Source: Cladobotryum mycophilum (Eukaryota; Ascomycota; Sordariomycetes; Hypocreales; Hypocreaceae). Taken from it: 64,000 bases of DNA. The position numbers and the translations under genes were made by a program. Below the pieces are notes generated by a model. It was not told the origin of the DNA. It was given only the letters and a program-made list of their open reading frames with translations, and made no database searches. Location of the stretch: the NCBI GenBank assembly GCA_036429605.1, contig JAVFKD010000015.1, positions 705,421-769,420 on the forward strand, in the 5' to 3' direction. This document shows positions 34,233 to 45,267 of the stretch, one piece after another (position 1 is the first letter of the stretch; the number at the start of each line of letters is the position of its first letter).

Positions 34233-35695
34233 ATGGGCTCTCTTCCGGAATCTGTCCCGACCGTCAGGGTATTCATCGCTGGTGGTTCCTACGCTGGCCT
34301 TTCCGCTGCCGTAAACCTCCTCGATCTCGGCGATGGCCTGTCTCCTCGTATGGCCCGTGAGCCTTATGTTCATCACCCCCATGTTCCCAAAGTCAACTTC
34401 CAAATTACCATTGCCGATGAACGTGATGGTTATTGTATGTCCCCCATCCTTCCCCTTTTTCACTCACATATACATCTTCAGAAAGGGGGGCTGATATAGG
34501 TTGTTAGATCATCTGATTGGATCACCGCTTGCATTGGCTGAGAAGGAGTATGCAAAGAAGGCATGGGTAAAGTTCCAGGATATCCCGGCCTTGCAGATTC
34601 CCAATGTCAAATTCGCTCAGGGCTCTGTATCCAGCATAGACTGCGAAGCAAAGACGGCCACTGTCCTAGACAGCGTCACCAATGAGGCCACTACCCACGA
34701 GTATGACTACTTCATCGCCACCACGGGGCTGAGGAGGGTCTGGCCCGTCGTGCCCCAGTCTCTTACCCGAAAGCAGTACCTCGTCGAGGTGGAGGAGCAC
34801 ATCCGCGCCCTCGAAAATGCAAAGCATGGCGTTGTCGTCGTCGGTGGAGGCGCCGTGGGTATTGAAATGGCCGCTGAGCTGAAGCTCGTCATGCCCGAAC
34901 TCAAGGTTACCCTCGTGCACTCGCGGGACAAGCTCCTGAGCTCCGAACCACTGCCGGATGAGTGCAAAGACATTTCGCTAGACATGGTCAAGGAGGCGAA
35001 TGTCGAGGTCTTGATGAACCACCGACTGGCTAGCTCTACCAAAGTCGAAACAACAGATGGAACAGCCGAGTATGAGGTCGAGTTCACCAACGGACACAAG
35101 ATCACTTCAAGCCACGTCATCATGGCCGTTTCCAAGAGCGTATCCACGGCGACTTACCTGCCCTCATCTACCATTGACCCCGAGGGCTACGTCAAGATTC
35201 TCTCCAAGTAAGTTAATTCCCTCATCCCGGGGGGAAAAAAGTGACAAGCGCGGAATAATATTAAAAACTTTGTCCGCCCTAGCCTCAGCTTCGCCCCTGA
35301 AACACCAAACTCGTCTTCCCACTTCTGTGCCGGCGACCTAGCAAAGTGGTCCGGCATCAAGCGTTGCGGCGCCGCCATGCATGGCGGTCACTACATCGCA
35401 TACAACATCCACCAGAGCATCCTTCAGACATCCGCCGGCCACGAGCCCAAGTTCCAGGAGCTGCAGGAGATACCGCCCATGATTGGCCTGGCCGTGGGCA
35501 ACAACGCCGTTGCGTATGGACCAGAGAGCGGTGTCATTTCGGGACCCGAGGTGATGAAGGCGTATTTTAGAGATGACTTGGGATTCGACAGTGAGTTTTC
35601 TGGCCTTTTCAATGTCGGCGACCAAGCACTAACGAGATACAGTTTGTTGGGAGTACATGCAGCTTGGTGGCAAAAAGGCAAAAGTCGAGACTTAG
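34233..35695 (+). CDS. AIF/AMID-like FAD-dependent oxidoreductase of the siderophore cluster
   Basis: Four exons: 34233-34434, 34508-35207, 35283-35590 and 35643-35695, giving 420 residues with all junctions in phase. The N-terminal FAD Rossmann motif is VFIAGGSYAGLSAAVNLLDL, and the NAD(P)H Rossmann motif is VVVVGGGAVGIEMAAEL (about residues 185-201). The late FAD-contact segment is FCAGDLAKWSG, followed by the GAAMHGGHY block. The domain order is that of pyridine nucleotide-disulfide oxidoreductases of the AIF/AMID/FSP1 type. No redox-active CxxxxC is seen, and there is no obvious transit peptide. It is divergent from the ABC gene and converges on the MirB-type gene (298 bases between stops). 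Its role in siderophore metabolism is unknown; reduction of a ferric complex or a quinone is a guess from context. Confidence 0.85.
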
Positions 35696-35993
35696 ACGGT
35701 TCATACATAGATAAATAGTAGTTAGTATGAGCATAGGCATGGAAATGGGCATCAACAGGCATTGGCGTTGGGAGTTTGTTAGCACAAGGCATGAATAACA
35801 AAACAAAGTAGAATTTGGCATTCAAATACACGCATTTCTCAAGATGGACTCTGCATTCACTTCCTTATATACGTTTAAAATTGATTTCCTGTATCATCAT
35901 GACGTTTATCCCTTCTAGATCCCAGTTGTATATATATAGCTCATGTCATCCAAACCTGTTTCCCACGTAATCTATCCAACTCCCCATCTATAA

Positions 35994-37952
35994 TTAGAAA
36001 ACAGTGCCCTTGACTTGTTTCCGCTCCTTCACATTAATGTCCCGCCACATAGCGGTACCAACAATAGCCAAGGATAAAACTGCAGTGGCCGCAATCAGCA
36101 TCATTCTCTGCCCGTCACCATATGCTTTCTGGATGGCGATACGGGCGGGCGATCCAATAGGGTAGGATAGTTGGACATCCAGACGACCGTAAATTGCATG
36201 GAAATTTGGCAATTCCGATTCGGGGAGGTATTCACGCAGCTTCTTGGGGAAGACGGCTTGCCAGACCGCAGCGGCGACGGTAAGACCAATGGCACCACCA
36301 ATGGCAGATGCCATAGCCTCCACGGCCAGGACGACAGCAATGAATTGATGGGAAGTGGCCGCCATGACGGCTGTCTGTTCACAGATAACAATGGTACCGC
36401 CAGCAAAGGCAATGAAAATCTGGCACATGACGACGTAGCCTAAAGCATGATTAGCGCAGTTCCAAGGTTATCATGGCCGTAAACTTACCGATATTGACAT
36501 CTGGCTGACGGAACTTGATCATCAAACCGACACCGAGAATAGTCAGCGGGACACCAAAGTACAGAGCCAACCTGAACCGCGAGTTAGTAGACGTTTTGAC
36601 ACAATAAATTATTACTTACCACTTGAATCTACCGGTTCGACGAATCAAAAGGCCAACAATGATTGCCCAAAAGCAAGAGCTGGTTCGTGTTAGCTAAATG
36701 ATTAATCCATGATACTGAATATCACTCACCCGACGCTGTAGACTTGAGCAACATAGCTAGATTTGGTGACGCTGAGTCCATTCACCACCTGAAGGAAGCT
36801 GACAAAGTAGCTATCCCAGATATAGTAACTGATGAACACGGTGGCAGCCAGAATATTAGCTCCGATGATGGTTCGATCCATGAGAAGCGAATAAGGAATG
36901 AATGTAACTGGCGCAAACCACCTCTCCCAAACGCCGAATAGGATCAACAAGACGACACCAGCAACCAGGAAGCCGATAATCATGGGCGACTTCCATCCCT
37001 CTTTCTGGTAGGAATAAATGTTGAACGGTAGGAGGAACAAGGCCAGTCCGCCAGAGATGAGGAGCAAACCAATAACGTCAAATTCGCGAAAATAGTAAAT
37101 GAATGATTCCGTGGGCGTACGGCCTTGTTTGCGCTCAGGAATAACCCCCATAGCCTTGGCCTTCTTGTTATAATGCATGAACAAGAAGAACAGTGGCAAG
37201 GTGACGATTGGCGTAATGATGGAAAAGACTCCGAAGCCCCAGCGAAAGCCAGGACCATTTAGGAACGCTTCGGAGATGGGACCAGAAATCCAGGTAGTGA
37301 TGATGTACGGCGAAGAGCTGTAAGCAAAGATGAGACCTCTGAAGCATGATTAGCACCTATGCAATTTACTTGATATGCGAAAAAAAAACGCTTACCGATT
37401 CTTCAAGGATGTGGTATCGGCAAGGAAGACTGAAAGTGAATAGCCCAAGCCATTGTATCCAACCCAATAAAACACCTGCGCGGCAGCATAGGTCTCGACG
37501 CTGTTGCACCCAGCCATCATGATTAGACCCAAGGTAGTGAAAATGATGGAAATCAGATAACCCTGAGGACGACCAAAAATGTCTAGAATCTTTGCAAGCG
37601 TCAACTTGAAGACACCACCGATAATCTGGCTCATAACATTGACTGTCGGTGTGAGCGAGTGCGACTGGAAATCCGACGTGACCCAAGGGGTAAGAAGCCC
37701 AGTAGCACCCTGCTGCATGCTGTCTACAAAATAGATGACCCAAATGAGGGCGAAAGCAGTGTAGAGGGCATTCCTTGGCCACACGGAAGTAATCGCCTCG
37801 ATATTCTGCACACCGGCCTGTGCATTTGGGTCGACAGGCTCGCCGCCATCTGAATCTGAGAGAACGCCGTTGCGAATGCCATCAAAGGCCTTGTTATCGT
37901 CGACATCTTGACCACGGCTGTTATCCGCTTCTAACCCATCGGCCGCGCTCAT
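35994..37952 (-). CDS. mirB: MirB-type MFS siderophore-iron transporter
   Basis: Five exons: 37952-37396, 37338-36730, 36679-36620, 36571-36489 and 36439-35994, giving 584 residues with short introns (48-57 nt). The N-terminal cytosolic tail of about 65 residues is acidic. The first membrane segment, YTAFALIWVIYFVDSMQQGA, and the block GGVFKLTLAKILDIFGRPQG, then FYWVGYNGLGYSLSVFLADT, are characteristic of the siderophore-iron transporter (SIT/ARN) family. About 14 hydrophobic segments are expected and visible. In Aspergillus MirB takes up ferric triacetylfusarinine C by proton symport at the plasma membrane. Being in a fusarinine-type cluster, it probably imports the product made here. It is divergent from sidF across 2.05 kb. 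An exact ATCAGATAA occurs inside exon 1 (37552-37560), probably by chance. Confidence 0.92.
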
Positions 37953-40006
37953 GACTTTTGTTGCAACGAGTTAGCTCTCTGTGCCCAAGAAACGCGAAAG
38001 ATGAGCAGCGAATCGCGACAGGAAGTCAAATCGCGACAAATTGAGAAAAATGAGGAAAATTGCAGAGGAAAATATATGGTTTTCCTTGCCCATAAAGTGT
38101 GAAGATTTTTCCATCATCGAACGGAAAACTTACCTGATCCGTACCCTGGAAGACTTGAATTGAGTAGTGGCTGGTCTAAACTGTTGGCCGAGTCATTGAC
38201 GACAGTGGGTGAAATGGAAGAGTTGATTGTCGCCATGGGCGAGGCGTTACCTCGGTGGGAGGTTCAGACTGGGCATAAGCGTGGGGCGACACGGTTCGAT
38301 TTGAACTTAATACGGTTGTATTATAACATAGACTTTGGAAAAAAATCCCGACGGCCAACCAGAGATTCTGGGACGGGTAGGACAGATCGGCTCTTCGCAA
38401 CAGACGACGGCCAAGTTCCCGCAGAAACAGTTGATCAGGCTAAATCTGTGTAGACGAGCAATATGGAATCGAAAGAGTGAGAGATCAGTTCAGCGCATGA
38501 GGACGGCCAACGTCGAACACGGCGGCACCAGCTATTATTCATTTGACGGCGCGGTAATATCGGAATATCGGCTCCCTTTCACGTAGGATCGGGGCCTGTT
38601 GCTCCACGCAGGCCTGCAGGTGAGGTCTTACATATCGTTAGTTAGCTCAGCCATTATTAGTACAGGTATATCATGAGACCCTCCAGTGTGTGGAACAGTT
38701 GGAACAGACATGGGAGGAGTTCCAACCTTTGGGACCATCCCTTGTCATGTTTCGTCTCAGATCGCGAGTTACCGTGAGAAACGTGATTTCCCGGGTAGCA
38801 GGACCTTCTTCTGGAGCACGGAGATGGATAATTCATAACTGGTTAGGGACGAAGGCTGATGATTTCTAGCCTGTGGATTCTTGAGAGAATTTGTGTCTCC
38901 TCAAAACGAATCCTTGTGGGTGAGGGCCAGAATGGACGGATGGATGGACGGGGTGGAGTGGGGTGGAGTGCAAGAGGATCTCATGGCCTCTGGATGGCTT
39001 TGGTTGGGGGGCACACCAGGCAGATGTGTCAGGCGCTGTCAAACGGCAGGTTCGTGCTCGTACAGGAACAAGTACAGGTACCTTTCCGGTCCAGTTCTCT
39101 TTTCGGCTGGTCCGACAACGGACCCCCCTGAGACCCCTACAGGCCACAGAGGTAGCGCCGGGGCTGCTTCTAATAAAGTTATCAGATCCGCTGAAGCCAC
39201 AAGGGTTGCACTGCTGAATGCGCCCAATGCACGCCACCATCTGTTCTCGGCACGTACAGGACCTCGTACTCATACAAAGTAACAGGCCCCAGTTCCAACA
39301 CCCCCATCTTCTAGTAGGGAAGCTCCATGTTGATTCCGCAGAGTAGGCAGAGAGCATCGTGGGTCTCTTCTACTTCTCACTGATCGTTTTACTCGCGCGC
39401 CACATAGGCGGATGTACTGGTGATCAAACAAGATCCACCAAACGCATCGTACCGGCTACTACTCTGACGTGTGTGCCTTTCAGCTAGATTTGATGTACAG
39501 GTATTTATCCCACCAACCTGCCGATTGAGGTAACTGTATTCGTACGAATGCAAGTATTATTCATCCATTCATCTATTAATCCCTGCTAGTCGCACGTAGG
39601 CGGGGGAGGGGGTGTCATGAACGACGTCTCTGGTTCGTTGCACCAAACATGCTCGTCCTACGTGCAATATAGTTGGTACTCTATACAGCAAACGGTGTTG
39701 ACAAATAATCCCGTATTCCGTTCAAATCACAAGCATCTATGAGACCAGGCCAGCAAAGATGCGCGGCCAATGATGATGCCATGGACTATTGAGACAGCGG
39801 TGGGGGACGAGCTGCAATGTGAAGAATGATGTACTCCGTATGTATCCGTTGTATACAAGTCTACAATGCACCGAAGAGTTCGGCAAAAGTGCAGAGTACC
39901 TACCCTGTGATACTTGAGATAAAGCTGTGACATCTAAGCTCCTCCTTTGCCCGAGCTTCTTCTTGAATCAATTGATCGTTCTTGCCCTACAATCACTCCA
40001 GGCAAA
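37953..40006. other. Divergent promoter region, mirB / sidF
   Basis: A 2054-base head-to-head region with no credible gene. It contains one exact iron-GATA motif at 39179-39187, GGATGGAC and GGGGTGGAGT tandem units near 38935-38970 and short GTAC-rich stretches (TACAGGTACC) near 39060-39085. An ATG-containing spliced leader is possible but not demonstrable. Confidence 0.55.
39179..39187 (-). promoter_or_regulatory. ATCTGATAA on the minus strand, iron-GATA factor (SreA-type) site
   Basis: The + strand reads TTATCAGAT. It lies 820 bases upstream of sidF and 1227 bases upstream of mirB, and is the only exact copy in that divergent region. The same 11-base string GTTATCAGATC recurs at the sidI/sidD promoter (44678-44688). 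Confidence 0.55.
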
Positions 40007-41439
40007 ATGGCAGTTACAGCTCTGTCCTCCTTTTCTCCCAACGAGACTATCATCAAGCTCCCTCACCCCTATCATACCGAATACACTATCCAAAAGACAC
40101 AGTCTGTCAATGGTCAAGATTTCTATCGACTATGCCTGAAACCCACCGAATCCTCCGCAAAGACTCTTCCCTTCGATCTTCACTCCTCGCATCTCGTCTT
40201 CTCTGAGCCATCCAACCTCAAGTCGAGCGAACTTCCTCCTCAATTCAATAACAGCGCATGGGCTCGGGCCAGACGTTCGCCATGTACTACAATTACTTGG
40301 GACGGAGCTGAAGATCATCCTTCGCTGGCACAAACATGGATGCTACTTTATGTTCTGTTCACCGCGAGGCCATCTATAGAGACGCTGCGGTTGGAGCTCA
40401 AGGGCACCAATGCCATAGTCCTGGGCCAGCAATTGAAGGATGTCTTTCTGGCCATCGATCACCCACGCCCTGCGCGGGAACAGCAAGTCCCTTCTACAAC
40501 TACAGACGCCAGTGTGGTTTTGGCACTGAGAAGCACTTTTTGGCAAGGCGCTGGCTCGCCTTTCGGGCCTCGGCCCGTCTGGTGTCCTGAGGAGTCGCCT
40601 TCATCCTTGCCTGCTTCCAATCCATTGGCGTCATATCCAACAGCACCCCTTCTACATACCATGACGATTGCATCTGCTGGAGATCCACAAGACCCCGAAC
40701 GATATCAACAGTCATGGCACCCAGTCCGACCCGCGAAGCCGGCGCCTGGCGCTGTCATATACAGTCGATGGATTCCACACTTGAAGGAGACATTTTCCAT
40801 GGTTTCCTTGGATTGGCAAGATGAAGAGCACTTGAGACTATTCCACGAGTGGCAGAATGATCCCCGCGTGTCTCAGGGCTGGAACGAGACGGGCACTCTG
40901 GAACAGCACAGAGAATACCTCCGCAAGATCCATGTCGACCCTCATCAGGTTGCTGTCTTGGCCAAGTGGGATGACACATATTTTGCCTATTTTGAAGTAT
41001 ACTGGGCCAAGGTAAGGCATTTCCCGCCTTTTACAACCCCCTGTGCATACATATACTAATAGGTAATTTTTTTTAGGAGGACCGTCTCGGCGGCTATTAT
41101 GATGCGGGTGACTTTGACCGAGGTCGCCACTCCCTCGTCGGCGACGTCCGCTTCCGAGGCCCGCATCGTGTGTCTGCGTGGTGGAGCAGCTTGATGCATT
41201 ATCTCTACCTCGATGACCCGCGTACCTTGTACGTCGTCGGTGAGCCAAAGGACAGCAATTCTACAGTCGTCATGTACGATCTTATTCATGGATTTGGTCT
41301 CGACAAGTTTGTCGATCTGCCGCATAAGCGCAGTGCTTTTGTGCGGTGTCATAGGGAGAGATTCTTCCAGCTTTGTCCGCTGGCGGATAACGAGAAGGCC
41401 GTTGGTGGTATGAGGATTGGCTTGGTGCCCAAATTGTAA
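40007..41439 (+). CDS. sidF: SidF-type N5-hydroxyornithine acyltransferase
   Basis: Two exons, 40007-41011 and 41077-41439, encode 455 residues. The C-terminal half is the siderophore acyltransferase (IucB/AlcB-like GNAT) fold: FHEWQNDPRVSQGWNETG, YFAYFEVYWAKEDRLG across the splice site, GRHSLVGDVRFRGPHRVSAW, and LYLDDPRTLYVVGEP. SidF transfers anhydromevalonyl-CoA to N5-hydroxyornithine for extracellular fusarinine-type siderophores; SidL, the related acetyltransferase, serves intracellular ferricrocin. The cluster context favours SidF. The last residues, GLVPKL, end in PKL, a functional PTS1 variant, consistent with the peroxisomal location shown for SidF in Aspergillus. The ATG at 40007 is chosen because the upstream in-frame codons contain no ATG. 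It converges with the ligase gene (213 bases between stops). Confidence 0.92.
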
Positions 41440-41652
41440 TGCGCATATGCTTTTGTAGGATTGTAAAAGTCTGTGATTATTGATTGTATTAAATGTGGAT
41501 ATGGATAGGCAGTTTGATCAAAATATGTTCTTCATTTTTTTTTAACTATATACTCTTCTTTCCAGGAGGAGCACTATCAATACTCATATATACCATATTA
41601 CCATCTCTCTTCCTTTATATACTTTTCATGTGTGAAATATGTTTCTATAGCT

Positions 41653-43479
41653 TTACAATTTAGAAGTCTTTGCTTCCTTGCTCAAGATCTCATCACCCAA
41701 CTTTGCCATCTCAAACTTTTTCACCTTTCCACTGCCTGTCAGCGGAACATCGGCGGGAACACCCTCCCCAAGCCAAAAGATGTGCGCCGGCGCTTTGTGA
41801 GACCCCAATTGCTTGCGAACCCAGTCCCTCAGCTCTTGATCTGTAGGCTTTGGGCGACTGGCACTGCGTTCAACAAATGTGCCGACGACCTCGCCGTAGT
41901 GTTTGTTTTTGAGACCTAGGACGATGGCGCGGGAGATGGAGGGGTGTGCCATGAGGCGCTCTTCGATTTCTAGGGGGTAGATGTTTTCTCCTCCTGGAGG
42001 GTACGTTAGCTGGTTGCATCATGTGAGCATGGAAAAAAAATTGTGGCCTTACCTCTGATTATAATGTCCTTGAAGCGGCCTGTGATGGTGCAGTATCCCT
42101 GGTGATCAAAGACGGCTTCATCGCCAGTGTGAAGCCAGAGAACACCAGCAGCATCACGCACCAGGGTCTCATTCGTCTTTTCCGAATTGTTCCAGTAGCC
42201 AGCTTGTAGCTGGTAGCCGGCGATGCAAAGCTCACCCTTTGTTCCCATGGGGACGATGTTTCCGTCTCCGTCAACAATTTTGGCATGCGCATGCGGCATG
42301 AGAGTACCGACGGTGGTGAGGCGCTTGGAAATGGCATCATCCGTAAACGCATTGAAGCAGGTAGGCGACGCCTCCGTGAGGCCGTAGCTGCTCGTAAATT
42401 CGGTCATGCCAAAGCGATTGACCAGCAGCTCCATGAGATAGCGTGGTACGGGTGCGCCGGCAATGATGCCTGTGCGCAGCTTATTGCACTTGAACCCCGG
42501 TGGGAATTCGGCTTGGAAGAGGGAATCGAACATGGCAGGGACACCATGAACGGCGGTGCAGTCCTCGTCTGAGATGGCTCTTAGTGTGGATTGAACATCA
42601 AAGACCTCGGCAGGATACACGATTTTGCCACCGTGGGTGACGATGGCTAGAAGACCGAGAACAAGTCCAAAGCAATGGAACAACGGCGGTGGACAGCATA
42701 AAACATCTGCTGGAGTCAATCGCATTCTGTCGCCGATGAAACGAGAATTGTTGACCAAGTTGCTACCACAATGTTAGATGTCACATCGCTTCTTGGATAC
42801 GACAAGTGGCTTACTGGTGAGTGAGCATCGCCGCCTTGGGCAGCCCAGTCGTGCCGCTCGTAAACTGCAAGTTGACGACTTGGTGAGGAAGAACTCTGCT
42901 CATGGCTTGATACAGCCTGTCATGGTCTTGTCGAGAGCCGAACTTAACGAGCTCATCATATGAAGCGTGCTTTCCCGCATCGCCTCTCAGCATAACAATC
43001 TTCAGTCCTGGTCTTTCAATCCCCAGGTCCTCCAGAAGCTGGCTGTTGTCCAACCTGCCGATTCTTTGGGTCGTGAAGAAAACCCTGCAGTCCGAAAAGG
43101 TGAGGCCGTATTTCGCCTCGGTCGGCGTGTAAGTGTTATTCAGAATAACAAGTATGGCACCAATCTTCGCAACGGCAAAGAATACTACGGCGTATTGCTC
43201 GCAGTTACCAGCCATGATGCCTACACGGTCCCCAATGCCGATTCCCATGTCGAGAAGAGACTGGGCAAGGGCCGAGCTCTGGTGATTGAGCTCGTGGTAG
43301 GTCAAGCGTGCACCGGTCCATGGTATGACGATGCATTCTTTGTTGCCGAACTGGTAGGTCTGGAGCTCGAGAAGTTCACCGAGAGTGAGGTCTACGAGAG
43401 GAGGGTCCACGGGGCCGTGTAGGAGGGAGAGTTTGTGGGTTGATGGAGAAGGCACAGGCCGAATTGTTGTGGTTGCCAT
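41653..43479 (-). CDS. sidI: SidI-type acyl-CoA ligase with a PTS1 tail
   Basis: Three exons: 43479-42815, 42762-42053 and 41993-41653, encoding 571 residues. It is an ANL-superfamily adenylating enzyme: AMP-binding core FTSGTTGLPKAAMLTHH, then PPPLFHCFGLVLG, SYGLTEASP, LHTGDEA, GRFKDIIIRGGENIYPLEIE, and the catalytic Lys region TGSGKVKKFEM. SidI activates mevalonate as mevalonyl-CoA, the precursor of the anhydromevalonyl group that SidF transfers. The protein ends TSKL, with SKL a canonical peroxisomal PTS1. In Aspergillus SidI is reported to use a PTS2; I see no clear PTS2 here. An in-frame ATG 81 bases upstream (43560) would add a hydrophobic leader and seems less likely. It is divergent from the NRPS. 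Confidence 0.88.
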
Positions 43480-43918
43480 TTTGAAGACTGTGGTGATGCT
43501 CTCTGGGCAAATAGGAACAAGAGACCAGAGTTGTGGGATTGCTACCAACAGGCAAAACATACAGATCCAACGGATTTGCCCAATGCCACCGCACTACAGA
43601 TTAATACATATGCACACTACGGAGTATCCCATAAACACTGTCGCCCTCACTTAGGCCGGCCCACTAGAAAACCAACATTCTGTCGGCTATGGCCATCATT
43701 CTAGGCCTGGCTCATCTGGCACTCAAACAACAGCCACACCATCATTAGACCCAGCATCAAGGAATCGTAAAACGAGCTCCTTTAATCGGGGCCGAAGTTC
43801 CTCCTTGGGACGTAATGTGAACCCGCGCTTTCCATGTCTCTCATGGCATCATCCTTTCCAAGCACAAGAAACCCCGAGAAATACCGAGTTACAAACCCCA
43901 TCATCATCTAATCTGATG

Positions 43919-43927
43919 ATCTGATAA
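43919..43927 (+). promoter_or_regulatory. ATCTGATAA, iron-GATA factor (SreA-type) site
   Basis: An exact ATCWGATAA 440 bases upstream of the acyl-CoA ligase start. It is embedded in a run of overlapping GAT/ATC cores (ATCATCTAATCTGATGATCT), so more than one GATA factor could bind. Confidence 0.6.
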
Positions 43928-44678
43928 GATGGGCGGCCCCTTTCAGCTTTCCGAGTCAAACGGCGCCAAGCTGAACGCCCCAATGCGATGCGAGGGAATT
44001 TCCGTTCCTGGCGAGGATCTAGAACCGCCGAGGTCGCTTCGCTCTTTTCTTTGTTTTTCTTTTTCGTTTAGACTCGGGAAGAATAGAAGAAAAAGTTTTT
44101 AATCAGATCATCAACTTGGAAGTTGGGTTGGCAAAGCCGTGAATGCTTGGATCTGCGCCATGATCGACGGTGCCTTTCCGATGGAAGTACCTCTACATGA
44201 CTGGGGGTGGATGAGAGAAGGGGCACACACACAAGGGGGGTGGGGTGGTTGGAGTGAAAGGGGCCAGCCGTGAATGTGAATGGACAGCGATGTGGACGAA
44301 GTGGAAGGTGATGAGATATTTTTTTGCCTTTACAATAAATTAAATTACATATGCTTCATTTGCATGAAATGGTACCTCCGCCTTTTTCCGGATAATATGA
44401 ATCCAATTGAAGCCAGAGCATCTCTTCTCTGTGCATGCATCAGATTGTGGAAATTCTTAGTAATCCGAGTCAATAATGTGATGCACACCAGCAGAGGAAG
44501 GAGCAAGATTTCTTGATGGATAGCCGCTTAGGTAACATCCAAGACATCCATGGATCGCCATCAGTCAATTCTTCATTCTTCACCGTAGCACTCCTCCACT
44601 CAAGCTCGTGAGCAATTTCTTCTTTCTTCCACCATCTCCACGTTGTTCGGCGTAACATGAAAGTTATTACGTGAAAAG

Positions 44679-44687
44679 TTATCAGAT
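44679..44687 (-). promoter_or_regulatory. ATCTGATAA on the minus strand, iron-GATA factor (SreA-type) site
   Basis: The + strand reads TTATCAGAT. It lies 581 bases upstream of the NRPS start and 61 bases from the next site, a spacing compatible with cooperative binding. Confidence 0.6.
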
Positions 44688-44747
44688 CCGCGGCCCCTGT
44701 TTATTAAGACCCCCACTTGCAATACCACTTATTTATGCGACCTGCAT

Positions 44748-44756
44748 TATCTGATC
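44748..44756 (-). promoter_or_regulatory. ATCAGATAA on the minus strand, iron-GATA factor (SreA-type) site
   Basis: The + strand reads TTATCTGAT. It lies 512 bases upstream of the NRPS start and forms a close pair with the site at 44679-44687. Confidence 0.6.
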
Positions 44757-45267
44757 CGTTGGGCAAAACACGGAACCCCTTGGCTCTCTCTCCAGTCTTG
44801 ACTCATCACTTAAAGAATACATACACACCCTCCCCCTCGTCTCCTGATGCCGCGTGGCTTGCCGAGGCTTGTTTGCCCCCTCGTATGCAGGGATAATGGC
44901 ACACCCCTCTCCCGAGTCCAGGTCCGACATCCAAGGTTCGCAGCGCGGAGTTGCATTGCAACCGGGGATGCTTCCACGGCGATAGTTACCCTAAAGGTAC
45001 TACTGCGATATGATATTGGGGGACAATGAGTGCTATTACTTTGCGCTCAGGGCGGCATTGTTGTCTTCACATCAAGTGGCTTTTCAGCCTTGAAGCGGTT
45101 CAATATCGAATCCCTAGAGTGTCAGGCTTGCTGAGGGACATATTGTCTAATAGTCAATCACATATCAGTGTTCCCATAACGCTGAAGACGATGGGCATTG
45201 AGAAATACAATTGCCTATGATTGACATACTTACAGCTATTCATAGCAACGTCTGATAAACGAGCATC

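Larger units (their letters stand above)
43480..45267. other. Divergent promoter region, sidI / sidD
   Basis: A 1788-base head-to-head region containing three exact iron-GATA motifs and one near-match (GTCTGATAA at 45250-45258, just before the NRPS start codon). No gene is seen in it. Confidence 0.65.

Noticed and set aside
37552..37560. ATCAGATAA inside mirB exon 1
   Set aside because: It is coding sequence, about 400 bases into the gene. One chance copy per window is expected, so it is not called regulatory.
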